Shown here piece after piece: positions 45,365 through 53,117 of a DNA stretch of 64,000 bases (its first letter is position 1; each line of letters starts with the position of its first letter). The notes beneath the pieces are model-generated. The model ran no database searches. It saw only the letters and a program-made list of their open reading frames with translations, and was not told the DNA's origin. This DNA is from JAEZPW01 sp035629075. GTDB taxonomy: Bacteria > Acidobacteriota > Terriglobia > Terriglobales > Acidobacteriaceae. The stretch spans positions 1 to 64,000 of the forward strand of contig DASPIK010000086.1 in assembly GCA_035629075.1 (NCBI GenBank), in the 5' to 3' direction. The position numbers and the translations under genes are program-made.

Positions 45365-45401
45365 GGGTTGACCCAGAGTACGAACTCCGTACACTGAGAG
45401 C

Positions 45402-45524
45402 ATGACAGCGAAGAAAAAGACGCCTCCCAAGAAGCAGCCGAAACCAGCAGCCAAAAAGAAAAGCCGCGAGGATGTGAACCAGGCGGCTTTCAGGATTGTG
45501 AGGGAAGCAACTGATAAGGACTAG
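45402..45524 (+). CDS. Very small basic protein, 40 aa, element cargo
   Basis: ATG 45402 to TAG 45524 encodes a Lys/Pro-rich N-terminus (MTAKKKTPPKKQPKPAAK) followed by a short helix SREDVNQAAFRIVREATDK. The helix pattern REDVNQAA-R-VREAT is one I associate with tiny conserved hypothetical proteins, but I cannot give a family name. Its stop codon shares the palindrome CTAG (45521-45524) with the stop of the convergent P63C gene. No strong Shine-Dalgarno is visible. It lies 38 bp inside the left inverted repeat. Confidence 0.6.
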   Translation: MTAKKKTPPKKQPKPAAKKKSREDVNQAAFRIVREATDKD

Positions 45525-46555
45525 GCGTTCGCCTGTTCTCCCTCGAAATTTAAGAACATTGATGCATTTCTCTTGGGAAACACTCGATTTACGAGGTCGT
45601 AAAATTTGTCCCATTCGGCTATCCCAAATGCTCTAGCCATGCCGATCAGTTCATATAGATGGCGCGTGAGTTGCGGATGTCCGACGTCTGCCGTCAGATG
45701 CTGGTAGTGCTGATGTTCGCGGTACCCATTTTCATTTACCGGATTCCGCTTCTTCAATTCCTCCAACACCCCCGGGGCTAGTCGTGCATATACCAAATCA
45801 TTCACAATAGCCCCCATGATTGGGGACATGCGTCCGTCATTCCAATTCCATCCCTTGAGCCTGAATACCTGTTTGTAAAACTCCATCGGGAAAGTCTTCG
45901 CGTATTCCAGCAGTTCATCGGAGATGTAGCGCTTCAGGATTTCCTGAAGCATCTCACGCTCGCGATACTCCTGGTACCCGGTAATTTCGTGGACGAGTGC
46001 GACGATGCCGACTTTTGCGAATGCACGCACTAGGATTTCGCACTGCTTCGCTATATCGAGTTGTTGGTAATTTAGTGCGCCCTTCTCGCGTGCAGCCAGC
46101 ACCGCATCGCAAAGTTCGGGAAGGATGGTCGCCTCATATCCATAGGCGAGCTGGCCCTGAGCCTTAAAACAAATTGGGCTGGTGATCATCTCTCGTAAAG
46201 TGTCTGATATGAATGGGTTGAGAGACTTCGTGCCAGTAAAATTCGTGAGCCGATCTCCCCCCGATTTGGTGGCGGTTCCGGCGCTCATCTTTAACGCCGA
46301 AAGCATACCGCCCTGTGTTAGCACCGTGCGGCCATCATCCAAAACGTAGCAGGGAATCTCGGCATCAACAATCCGCAGCGGTCTATCAGGGGAGCCATAT
46401 TCGGCCCTAGGGACGTGCCCCTTGCCCTTACGCTCTTTCCCCCAACGGGCCTCAGCAGCAGCACTGGCGATTGCCCTGCGTTCTTCGGCGGATAGTTTTT
46501 CGGCGCGCGCCTTTCCGCCCCTGGACTGAATGACCTCGTCTTTATCGTCGGCCAT
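45521..46555 (-). CDS. P63C domain-containing protein
   Basis: 344 aa from ATG 46555, chosen for the near-perfect GGAGGTGA at 46561-46568 (minus strand). The N-terminus (SRGGKARAEKLSAEERRAIASAAAEARW) is a charged helical motif common in plasmid- and phage-borne proteins. The C-terminal half has the P63C pattern: LEYAKTFPMEFYKQVFRLKGW, RLAPGVLEELKKRNP and HQHLTADVGHPQLTRHL-like spacing (here HYQHLTADVGHPQLTRHL). The role of P63C proteins is not known; they often sit on mobile DNA. It is divergent from the transposase, sharing a 115-bp control region. Confidence 0.85.
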   Translation of the reverse strand: MADDKDEVIQSRGGKARAEKLSAEERRAIASAAAEARWGKERKGKGHVPRAEYGSPDRPLRIVDAEIPCYVLDDGRTVLTQGGMLSALKMSAGTATKSGGDRLTNFTGTKSLNPFISDTLREMITSPICFKAQGQLAYGYEATILPELCDAVLAAREKGALNYQQLDIAKQCEILVRAFAKVGIVALVHEITGYQEYREREMLQEILKRYISDELLEYAKTFPMEFYKQVFRLKGWNWNDGRMSPIMGAIVNDLVYARLAPGVLEELKKRNPVNENGYREHQHYQHLTADVGHPQLTRHLYELIGMARAFGIAEWDKFYDLVNRVFPKRNASMFLNFEGEQANA

Positions 46556-46574
46556 GAGCATCACCTCCATGCTT

Positions 46575-46661
46575 ACACTAGCAAACCAGAAAGCACCTTG
46601 CAAGCATTTTCCTGCACGCATGTCGAATTTCCTTGACATGCTTGCTGAGCAAGCATAATGT
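46575..46661. promoter_or_regulatory. Divergent promoters with a palindromic operator inside the transposase promoter
   Basis: Plus strand: TTGACA (46633-46638), 17-bp spacer, TAATGT (46656-46661), then the transposase ATG at 46671, so the mRNA would be nearly leaderless. The whole 17-bp spacer is the palindrome TGCTTGCTGAGCAAGCA (46639-46655). Minus strand: TTGCAA (46598-46603), 17-bp spacer, TAGTGT (complement of 46575-46580) for the P63C gene, with a related half site GCAAGCA at 46600-46606. A repressor on these sites could hold back both genes. Confidence 0.75.
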
Positions 46662-46670
46662 ACTCACATT

Positions 46671-47552
46671 ATGAATCGCCTGAGCACGGAAAAGCGGGTT
46701 CAAGTGGTAGCGGCGCTAGTCGAAGGAAGCAGCATCAATGCTACGGTTCGCATGACCGGAGTTGCGAAGCACACAATCCTGAACCTGCTTCGTGATCTCG
46801 GGATGGCGTGCGCTGAATACCATTTCAAGAACGTGCGCAATCTGCGCGTTCGCCGCTTGCAGTGCGATGAAATTTGGGCGTTCGTGGGAGCCAAGAAAAA
46901 GAACGCCACACCCGAACAGAAGCATGACGGATGGGGCGATGCGTGGACCTGGACCGGAATCGATGCCGACACGAAGCTTTGTGTTTCGTACCTTGTAGGC
47001 CTTCGTGATAAGGGCTGCGCATTCGAGTTCATGCTGGATTGCGCGGACCGCATCATTGGACGGCCCCAGATCACCACGGATGCCCTGAAAGCCTATCCAG
47101 ACGCCATTGAAGCGGCTTTTGGCGCGGATGTGGACTACGCGCAACTGCACAAGATTTACGGGGCATCAGCCGAACCAGAAACGCGCTATAGCCCAGCTAC
47201 CTGCATTGGAGCAGACATGAAAGTTATCAGCGGGAATCCAGACCCGAAGCACGTCAACACCTCTTATGTTGAACGCCAGAACCTTACGATGCGGATGTCG
47301 ATGCGCCGATTCACTCGCCTAACCAATGGCTTCAGCAAGAAGCTTGAGAATCACTCTCATGCGATTTCGCTGCACTTCATGCACTACAACTTCTGCCGGA
47401 TTCACAAAACCCTGAAAGTCACGCCAGCAATGGAAGCTGGTCTTACCGATCACGTCTGGACGATTGAGGAATTGTGCAGCTTGATGCCAGAGCCGAACGT
47501 AGCGAAGTCAACCATTGAACACGATTTGATTTGCAAGGCTCTTGGGGAATAA
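46671..47552 (+). CDS. DDE transposase, IS1-like group
   Basis: 293 aa. An N-terminal helix-turn-helix (KRVQVVAALVEGSSINATVRMTGVAKHTILNLL, residues 7-40) precedes a DDE core: Asp in LQCDEIWAFVG, Asp in ITTDALKAYPDAIE and Glu in NTSYVERQNLTMRM. The C-terminus HFMHYNFCRIHKTLKVTPAMEAGL is typical of this group. The frame is intact, so the transposase may be active. It reads from a promoter embedded in an operator and ends in a long hairpin. The group name is from memory of similar database annotations. Confidence 0.85.
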   Translation: MNRLSTEKRVQVVAALVEGSSINATVRMTGVAKHTILNLLRDLGMACAEYHFKNVRNLRVRRLQCDEIWAFVGAKKKNATPEQKHDGWGDAWTWTGIDADTKLCVSYLVGLRDKGCAFEFMLDCADRIIGRPQITTDALKAYPDAIEAAFGADVDYAQLHKIYGASAEPETRYSPATCIGADMKVISGNPDPKHVNTSYVERQNLTMRMSMRRFTRLTNGFSKKLENHSHAISLHFMHYNFCRIHKTLKVTPAMEAGLTDHVWTIEELCSLMPEPNVAKSTIEHDLICKALGE

Positions 47553-47556
47553 AGCA

Positions 47557-47588
47557 AAGGCCGCAGAGTTAGCAGGCTCTGCGGCCTT
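47557..47588 (+). terminator. Hairpin after the transposase gene
   Basis: AAGGCCGCAGAG (47557-47568) and CTCTGCGGCCTT (47577-47588) form a perfect 12-bp stem with an 8-nt loop 4 bp after the stop codon. No T-run follows; likely terminator or 3' stabiliser. Confidence 0.7.
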
Positions 47589-47867
47589 CAATGATTCGAT
47601 CAACCCACAGCGACACCCAACGATGCCCTTGCGGAATCGACCATGCCAATACCGAAACCAATTAAATGCCAGACACTCCACTTCGTCAAGAGAAGAGAAA
47701 GCGAAAGCGTTACTTTCGAATGTCTGTGGTACCCACCAAAGAAGCTATTGGGTATTATTGTTGGGCTCCTCGAAGCTTAGCAGATTCGGGGAGTAATCCG
47801 GCCCTTCGGCGAACACCGATGGGCGACTGTAGGACGTAGCCTTGGGGCCAGCCCGAGGTTATCGTTC

Positions 47868-47993
47868 ATGTCGATACCACAACCAGGGCGCAAGCCACGT
47901 TGCTATATCCTTCGTGCATCGACCACCGTTAATGGTGTGAAGATCTACGCCAGGGACTATGGCAAGCGGGCTTTCCGCATCCCGATCTACTAG
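47868..47993 (+). CDS. Very small protein, 41 aa, element cargo
   Basis: ATG 47868 to TAG 47993. After a Pro/Arg-rich start (MSIPQPGRKPRCYILRAS) come a conserved-looking beta-like stretch and tail, VNGVKIYARDYGKRAFRIPIY. The NG-(V/R)-IYA-DYG-RAF pattern resembles very small hypothetical proteins I have seen, without a function. GAGG lies about 13 bp upstream, a rather long spacing. The surrounding 300 bp on each side hold no longer reading frame that competes. Confidence 0.5.
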   Translation: MSIPQPGRKPRCYILRASTTVNGVKIYARDYGKRAFRIPIY

Positions 47994-48009
47994 AGCGTGA
48001 TGCCGCCCA

Positions 48010-48025
48010 CCCCGCGTAAGCGGGG
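48010..48025. other. Small hairpin CCCCGC-GTAA-GCGGGG
   Basis: A 6-bp GC stem with a GTAA tetraloop, 16 bp after the 41-codon ORF. Could end that transcript; no T-run. Confidence 0.45.
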
Positions 48026-48101
48026 ACGCGCAGGTTCCGGCGGCGCGGTAAATAAGACGGCCCTCATTTCAGTCGCTTGATGCTAAGTCCCGGGAAGCTC
48101 T

Positions 48102-48131
48102 AAGGCTGCCAGTCGCAAGGTTGGCAGCCTT
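48102..48131 (+). terminator. Hairpin at the right end of the element
   Basis: AAGGCTGCCA (48102-48111) pairs with TGGCAGCCTT (48122-48131) around a 10-nt loop, then ATCTGTTTGTCTT, a T-rich tract. It ends 19 bp before the right inverted repeat and would shield the element from leaving transcription. Confidence 0.7.
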
Positions 48132-48150
48132 ATCTGTTTGTCTTGTGCTG

Positions 48151-48180
48151 CTGTGGAAATTCAAACTGCACCACTACCGA
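48151..48180 (-). repeat. Right terminal inverted repeat
   Basis: 30 bp, exact reverse complement of 45335-45364; CTGT follows at 48181-48184. Confidence 0.9.
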
Positions 48181-48193
48181 CTGTTCTCGAAAC

Positions 48194-48224
48194 TTGCTTT
48201 TGAAACCTCGAGCAGGGATATAAT
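48194..48224 (+). promoter_or_regulatory. Possible promoter of the small membrane-protein gene
   Basis: A perfect TATAAT (48219-48224) has TTGCTT (48194-48199) at a 19-bp spacing just outside the transposon end. The leader to the next gene would be about 125 nt. Moderate support. Confidence 0.5.
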
Positions 48225-48358
48225 GTCGCGCAAGGCCCCCTACACGCGGCCCGACCTCTGGGGTACCGGGGGATCCTTCTTCCCGGCCACCACGGGGCAT
48301 GTGGGGACGAAATCGGCCGCGCGTACAGGGACCGGCTCGAAACTGACCGAGGTGTCGT

Positions 48359-48628
48359 ATGCCGCTGATGTCGATGCTGCTGGTTATTTGGGCCGTCCTG
48401 ACGACCATCCTGGTGATCCTCCTCATTTACCGCAGCACCCTCAGTATGCACGAGGACGATCAGCTCTTCCTGGACCAGTCAGAGTCCCATATGGAGAAAG
48501 AGCAAACCGCGCTCATCGCCCGGATCAATCGACTGCAGACTCCGGTTCGCCTGCTAGGAGCCGCTTCAGGCCTCCTGATCCTTATCGTCTTTGGCATGTG
48601 GATCTGGCAGGGCCTCAATCAGATGTAG
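48359..48628 (+). CDS. Small two-span membrane protein, unknown function
   Basis: 89 aa. A hydrophobic helix at 4-25 (MSMLLVIWAVLTTILVILLIY) and a second at 67-85 (ASGLLILIVFGMWIW) flank a charged loop with HEDDQLFLDQSESHMEKEQ. GAGGTG lies about 4-9 bp before the ATG. I recognise no named family. Located between the mobile unit and a nuclease-like gene. Confidence 0.7.
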   Translation: MPLMSMLLVIWAVLTTILVILLIYRSTLSMHEDDQLFLDQSESHMEKEQTALIARINRLQTPVRLLGAASGLLILIVFGMWIWQGLNQM

Positions 48629-48646
48629 CCGCTAGCTATCCGGGCA

Positions 48647-48697
48647 AGCCCGCCCGACTTCGCAGCGGGCTCACGCTATCCAACTTCGAAGCGTGAG
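48647..48697. other. Two overlapping hairpins after the small membrane-protein gene
   Basis: AGCCCGC (48647-48653) pairs with GCGGGCT (48665-48671), and CTCACGCT (48670-48677) pairs with AGCGTGAG (48690-48697). The arms share positions 48670-48671, so the two stems partly exclude each other. Probably a transcript end; no T-run. Confidence 0.5.
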
Positions 48698-48798
48698 TCC
48701 CGTTGTGTGCCCGCCATCCGATCCCTCCTAGAAATTAAGCACGAAAACTCTGGCCAGCAGCACAAAGTCGTTCTAATAATGACCAGAGACTCACAGGA

Positions 48799-49335
48799 AT
48801 GACCCACGAACAGCTCGTCACCAGAGCCATCGAGTGGCTACGACGCTACCGCTGCGGCATCGTCCTCTCCGAACAGACCTGCTCGACGGGAGAGGTGCCC
48901 GACGCAATCGGCTGGAAGGGCAAGGGCCATTCTGTCCTCATCGAATGCAAGGCGTCGCGTGCCGACTTCCTGGCCGACCGCCAAAAACCGTGGCGAATTC
49001 AACCCGAGCTCGGAGTTGGTGCCGAACGGTACTTCTTAGCGCCTCGGGGAATAATCGCCGCTGCCGCCCTCCCACCCTCTTGGGGCCTGCTCGAAGTGCA
49101 TCAGCGGCAGGTGCATGTCGTTGTAAAGGCCAAGAGGAACCAGAGATCTCAGGAAGGGTTCCTGGCCGAAATGAACCTGCTGTTGGCCAGCTTGCGCCGC
49201 GTGGAGGTCAGGATCGAGCCTCAGACGATTACCGATTTCCTGAAATGGAAGAACCGTCTGGCTACGTATAACGGCGGCCAATACCCATCCGAACTCGTCA
49301 GCCCCGCCGAAGAAAGCAACGTCCATCTCGAGTAG
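48799..49335 (+). CDS. PD-(D/E)XK nuclease-like protein (MmcB-like)
   Basis: 178 aa. The segment GEVPDAIGWKGKGHSVLIECKASRADFLAD (about residues 32-62) has the spacing of a PD-(D/E)XK nuclease core: PD, then E-C-K. RYFLAPRGIIAAAALPPSWGLLEV is like the MmcB/DUF2161-type repair-associated family. AGGA is only 4 bp before the ATG, an unusually short spacing. Function is inferred from the core motif; it may act in DNA repair or as a restriction-type enzyme. Not in an operon. Confidence 0.72.
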   Translation: MTHEQLVTRAIEWLRRYRCGIVLSEQTCSTGEVPDAIGWKGKGHSVLIECKASRADFLADRQKPWRIQPELGVGAERYFLAPRGIIAAAALPPSWGLLEVHQRQVHVVVKAKRNQRSQEGFLAEMNLLLASLRRVEVRIEPQTITDFLKWKNRLATYNGGQYPSELVSPAEESNVHLE

Positions 49336-49399
49336 TGTTCGGCGCCCGACTCTCAGCGTGCACGCAGAACCCGGCCCTGCCCAAAACGTACTGGCACCC

Positions 49400-51331
49400 T
49401 CACTCGGTCTTCAAGAAAATCGCTGCAAGTGGCGGCAACGATAGCGTCAGTGACTGAGGCCTGCCATGATACGGCACCGGCGAAGCTTCCACTGCTCCCA
49501 TGTTGCCGTGCCCGCTTCCGCCGTAGAGCGCGGCGTCGCTGTTCATGATCTCCTGCCATTTGCCGCCGCGAGGTACACCTACTCGGTAGTTGTGCCGAGG
49601 AACCGGTGTGAAATTGCACACGACCAATACGCTGTCGCCTGGCTTTGAACCGTGTCGCATGTAACTCAACACACTGTTCTCCATGTCATCCGCATCGACC
49701 CACTCGAAGCCGCTCGCGTCGAAATCCCGTTCATGCATCGCCGCCAAGTCGCGGTACATCCGGTTCATGTCCTCCACGAACCTCTGTAGTCCCCGGTTTG
49801 CCTCCAGCTCAGACTCGTGCCAATCCAGCGATCTCTCGTGATACCACTCCGAGAATTGTCCGAATTCGCTGCCCATGAACAGAAGCTTCTTGCCGGGCTG
49901 AGAGTACATGTACGCATAAAGCAGCCGAAGATTGGCGAACTTTTGCCAGTGGTCGCCAGGCATCTTGCCCAACAGCGAACCCTTGCCGTACACGACTTCA
50001 TCGTGGGAAAGCGAAAGCACAAAATTTTCGTTGAAGGCATAGAGTGCGCGGAACGTCAGCTTGTTGTGATGGAATTTGCGGTACATCGGATCGTTGGCCA
50101 TGTACGCAAGGGTGTCGTGCATCCACCCCATATCCCACTTCATACCGAACCCCAAGCCACCCACATAAGTCGGGCGCGACACCATCGGCCAAGCGCTCGA
50201 TTCTTCTGCTATCGTCTGGACTCCCGGGTAGCTCGAGTAGATGTCGTCGTTGAAGCGTCGAAGAAAGTCGATTGCTTCGAGGTTCTCGCGCCCACCGTAC
50301 TGGTTCGGCACCCATTCACCAGGCTTTCGCGAGTAGTCAAGGTACAGCATGGACGCGACCGCATCTAGGCGTAGGCCGTCCGCGTGATACGCATCCAGCC
50401 AGAACATCGCGCTGCTCATGAGGAAGCTACGTACCTCTCCCCGTCCGTAGTTGAAGATGTAACTGCCCCAGTCCGGGTGAAACCCCTTTCGCGGATCTGC
50501 GTGCTCGAATAGGTGCGTTCCGTCAAAAAACGCAAGACCATGCTCATCGGCCGGAAAATGCGACGGAACCCAATCAAGAATGACGCCTATTCCAAGCTGG
50601 TGGAGATAGTCGATCAGAAACATCAAGTCCTGCGGAGTACCGTATCGGCTCGTGGGCGCAAAGTAGCTTGTCGTTTGGTATCCCCAGGATCCGTAGAACG
50701 GATGCTCCATGACAGGCATGAACTCAACATGAGTAAAGTTCATGCGCTTCAGATAGTCACCTAGCAGAGGGGCAATTTCTCGATAGTTAAGAAACCGATC
50801 ACCACTTTCCACGCGCCGCCAGGAACCAAGGTGCACCTCGTAGATGTTCAGCGGTCTTGCCAGCGCGTTCTGCTGGGCTCTGGTCGCCATCCACTCCGAG
50901 TCGTTCCATTCGTACGCAAGGTCCCACACGACGGATGCGGTTCCGGGCGGTGTCTCAGCGAAAACCGCGAAAGGGTCGGCCTTGTCCACCCGATAGCCGA
51001 CGTATCGGGAGACGATGTGAAATTTGTACCTTGACCCTTTCGCCGCAGCCGGTACGAAACCCTCCCAGACGCTAGCGCTGCCGCGCGATAACTGGTGCTC
51101 GTCGGGGCTCCAGCCGTTGAAATCTCCCATTACACTAACGCGGTCAGCATTGGGTGCCCATACTGCGAAGTGCGCACCCTGCACTCCGTCGCGCGTAACG
51201 ATTCGTGATCCCAGTCGCTCATGAAGGCGCCTATGTGTTCCTTCGGCGAAGAGTTGATTATCGGTTTCGCTAAACAGAACTACGTCCCGCATCCCTGCGC
51301 GACCATGCAGAATGTCAAGTTCACCCGCCAT
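49400..51331 (-). CDS. glgB: 1,4-alpha-glucan branching enzyme GlgB
   Basis: 643 aa from ATG 51331 (AAGGGAAG upstream; a GTG one codon earlier is possible). It forms alpha-1,6 branches in glycogen-like glucans. The N-terminal CBM48 domain (GAHFAVWAPNADRVSVMGDFNGW) precedes a GH13 barrel: HFEFMPVMEHP-like region I (FTHVEFMPVMEHPFYGSWGYQ), nucleophile Asp in DGLRLDAVASML, acid/base Glu in TIAEESSAWP and the transition-state Asp in LSLSHDEVVYGKGSLL. Last gene of the glgE-maltokinase-glgB operon, 15 bp after the kinase stop. Confidence 0.95.
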   Translation of the reverse strand: MAGELDILHGRAGMRDVVLFSETDNQLFAEGTHRRLHERLGSRIVTRDGVQGAHFAVWAPNADRVSVMGDFNGWSPDEHQLSRGSASVWEGFVPAAAKGSRYKFHIVSRYVGYRVDKADPFAVFAETPPGTASVVWDLAYEWNDSEWMATRAQQNALARPLNIYEVHLGSWRRVESGDRFLNYREIAPLLGDYLKRMNFTHVEFMPVMEHPFYGSWGYQTTSYFAPTSRYGTPQDLMFLIDYLHQLGIGVILDWVPSHFPADEHGLAFFDGTHLFEHADPRKGFHPDWGSYIFNYGRGEVRSFLMSSAMFWLDAYHADGLRLDAVASMLYLDYSRKPGEWVPNQYGGRENLEAIDFLRRFNDDIYSSYPGVQTIAEESSAWPMVSRPTYVGGLGFGMKWDMGWMHDTLAYMANDPMYRKFHHNKLTFRALYAFNENFVLSLSHDEVVYGKGSLLGKMPGDHWQKFANLRLLYAYMYSQPGKKLLFMGSEFGQFSEWYHERSLDWHESELEANRGLQRFVEDMNRMYRDLAAMHERDFDASGFEWVDADDMENSVLSYMRHGSKPGDSVLVVCNFTPVPRHNYRVGVPRGGKWQEIMNSDAALYGGSGHGNMGAVEASPVPYHGRPQSLTLSLPPLAAIFLKTE

Positions 51332-51346
51332 CACACTTCCCTTCGT

Positions 51347-53101
51347 TTAAGCCACCCGGCGTAATCCTCGAGCTTCATCAGCACGCTCGTCGAGCAACCG
51401 GGTTATACCGGACATCGGAACTCTCACCCACGCCGGACGATTGTTGATCTCGTACCCAAGCTCGTAGACAGCCTTCTCCAGTTGAAGGACGTTCAACAGC
51501 CTGGCCAGAGTCCGTCGGTCCTGAGGCAAAAATGAAGCCCCACTGCAGGTTCGAAGGTACTCCCTTATGAATGCCGCCGAAACCCACGCGGCCCAAGCTG
51601 CAGTAAACCGCTCCGTGGCAGGCAACGCCGGGCTCCAATCCGATCCCGCAGCAAACGCAGCCCCTCCACTGGCAATCGCGCTCTGCCGCTCCAGCAGCAC
51701 GCTGAACCCTGCATATTGAAACGACCTCAGCATTCCTGCGACATCCTGCAGAGGTGACCTCTTGATTTTGCGCTCGCGAATCGACCTCAACGGCTCGCCT
51801 TCGAAATCGATGATGACGAAGTCGTCGCCTGTGAAAAGCACCTGGCCCAGATGGTAGTCTCCATGCACTCGAATGCGAGTTGCAGTCACTTCCATGTCGA
51901 GGATCGCGCGGAACTGATCGAGCAATTCATCCTCACGACTCAGCAACTGTTCCGCATGCACGCGATCACTGGGGCTGAGCAAAGCGGCGTGGGACCGCAG
52001 TAATTCCAAGACGATAGCGGTCAGCTCTTCCATAGAGCCGACTACGTACCGCCTGTAATCGGGGGTGAAAACCTCGGGCGCGAAATTCGGATCTTTCCCC
52101 AATGCGAGCGTGACGTGCATTTCCGCAGTACGTCGGCCTAGCAATTCTGCAGACCGCAGAAAGTCCCCCGCAACGTCCTCCACAAAATGCGGAATGTCCT
52201 CTTGAGCTAGTTGCAGCAACGGCTCGGCAGGCACTTGATTATTGTTGATTTTCTCGACTTGCGTTAGTGCCTTGTCACAGGACGCGCGCAAACTCGCCAG
52301 CGTGTAGGTCCACGCATCGCCACGGTTGGGCACGAACCCATGCAGGATAGCCAGAGTATTCGGCTCAGGGTCGTTGTCGTGCAGTTCCAGAGCGCCCGCC
52401 ACTGGAGCGCAATTCGCAAACCCATGCTCCGTAAGGAAGTGTCCGATCTCGAAGTCCGGATTGATCCCCCGGTCCACTCTTCGGAACAGCTTCAGTATCA
52501 GCCTCTCTCCGAATCGCAGAGAGGTATTGCTCTGTTCTCCGCGCATGAATGTCGATTCCAGCGCACTGCCATAATCGCCCCTAAGTCGGTCGAAACTAAT
52601 GGTGCGAATGCCATCGATCTCGCCCGCATCCGTCGAGATCTTCTTCTGTCCATCGATCCAGTCGAGCAGTGCACAAGCAAATTGCCGATCGCGTGCTGCG
52701 TCGTAGACCACCCCGGCTTCAGACGCGACAACAAGGCGGAACAGCACTCCTGCGGGATCGCGTTCCAGCAGTTCGTCACCCGCCTGTCCCGGTACGAAGG
52801 ACATCGGAAGCACATACGTGTCCGGGCTACCTTGTTGATATGCAACATGCACCAAAGCTATTGAGTACGTCGATTCCTTGTATCTGATCGTAGCCCTCTC
52901 AATGATTCTTGCTGCCCGAACCTGCCGTCCCTTTCCACCGAACCAGCGCCTTGACTTCAAAACCGACGGCAGCAGAACCTCAAGATCCGCCTTGTTACGG
53001 CCCATCAGGATGTTTTCCCACGCTCCCTCGACGTTCAGGACAGGAACATTGCCCCTACCGCTGTCGGTGCTCGCAGCTCGGACGTCGAGATTAGAAGACA
53101 T
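51347..53101 (-). CDS. Maltokinase (Pep2/Mak type)
   Basis: 584 aa kinase that makes maltose 1-phosphate from maltose and ATP. The N-terminal cap has LKSRRWFGGKGR; the aminoglycoside-phosphotransferase-like core has the catalytic VHGDYHLGQVL (about residue 415) and the metal site IIDFEGEP. Between glgE and glgB (16 and 15 bp gaps) it clearly belongs to the GlgE pathway. In many genomes this kinase is fused to trehalose synthase TreS; here it stands alone. Confidence 0.93.
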   Translation of the reverse strand: MSSNLDVRAASTDSGRGNVPVLNVEGAWENILMGRNKADLEVLLPSVLKSRRWFGGKGRQVRAARIIERATIRYKESTYSIALVHVAYQQGSPDTYVLPMSFVPGQAGDELLERDPAGVLFRLVVASEAGVVYDAARDRQFACALLDWIDGQKKISTDAGEIDGIRTISFDRLRGDYGSALESTFMRGEQSNTSLRFGERLILKLFRRVDRGINPDFEIGHFLTEHGFANCAPVAGALELHDNDPEPNTLAILHGFVPNRGDAWTYTLASLRASCDKALTQVEKINNNQVPAEPLLQLAQEDIPHFVEDVAGDFLRSAELLGRRTAEMHVTLALGKDPNFAPEVFTPDYRRYVVGSMEELTAIVLELLRSHAALLSPSDRVHAEQLLSREDELLDQFRAILDMEVTATRIRVHGDYHLGQVLFTGDDFVIIDFEGEPLRSIRERKIKRSPLQDVAGMLRSFQYAGFSVLLERQSAIASGGAAFAAGSDWSPALPATERFTAAWAAWVSAAFIREYLRTCSGASFLPQDRRTLARLLNVLQLEKAVYELGYEINNRPAWVRVPMSGITRLLDERADEARGLRRVA

Positions 53102-53117
53102 AAATTACCCCAACGGA

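Larger units (their letters stand above)
45335..48180. mobile_element. Transposon-like unit with perfect 30-bp terminal inverted repeats
   Basis: The 2846-bp segment is bounded by perfect 30-bp inverted repeats at 45335-45364 (starts TCGGTAGTGGTGCAG, ends TTTCCACAG) and 48151-48180. CTGT occurs directly outside both ends (45331-45334 and 48181-48184), consistent with a 4-bp target duplication. Inside are a 40-codon ORF, a P63C-domain gene, a DDE transposase and a 41-codon ORF. The unit sits between the Fe-S carrier gene and a small membrane-protein gene and disrupts neither. Repeats and duplication are seen directly; mobility is inferred. I cannot name the IS family with certainty. Confidence 0.82.

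Noticed and set aside
45335..48180. Reading the flanking 30-bp repeats as coding (KFKLHHYR) parts of proteins
   Set aside because: Both repeats are in non-coding DNA and symmetrical; the coding reading is a by-product of the inverted repeat.
48223..48696. Long plus-strand frame beginning MSRKAPYTRPDLWG that spans the small membrane-protein gene
   Set aside because: After about 45 residues it is the shifted frame of the 89-aa membrane protein and becomes Pro/Arg-rich; the membrane protein has a better ribosome-binding site and topology. The first part could be a leader peptide but nothing supports it.
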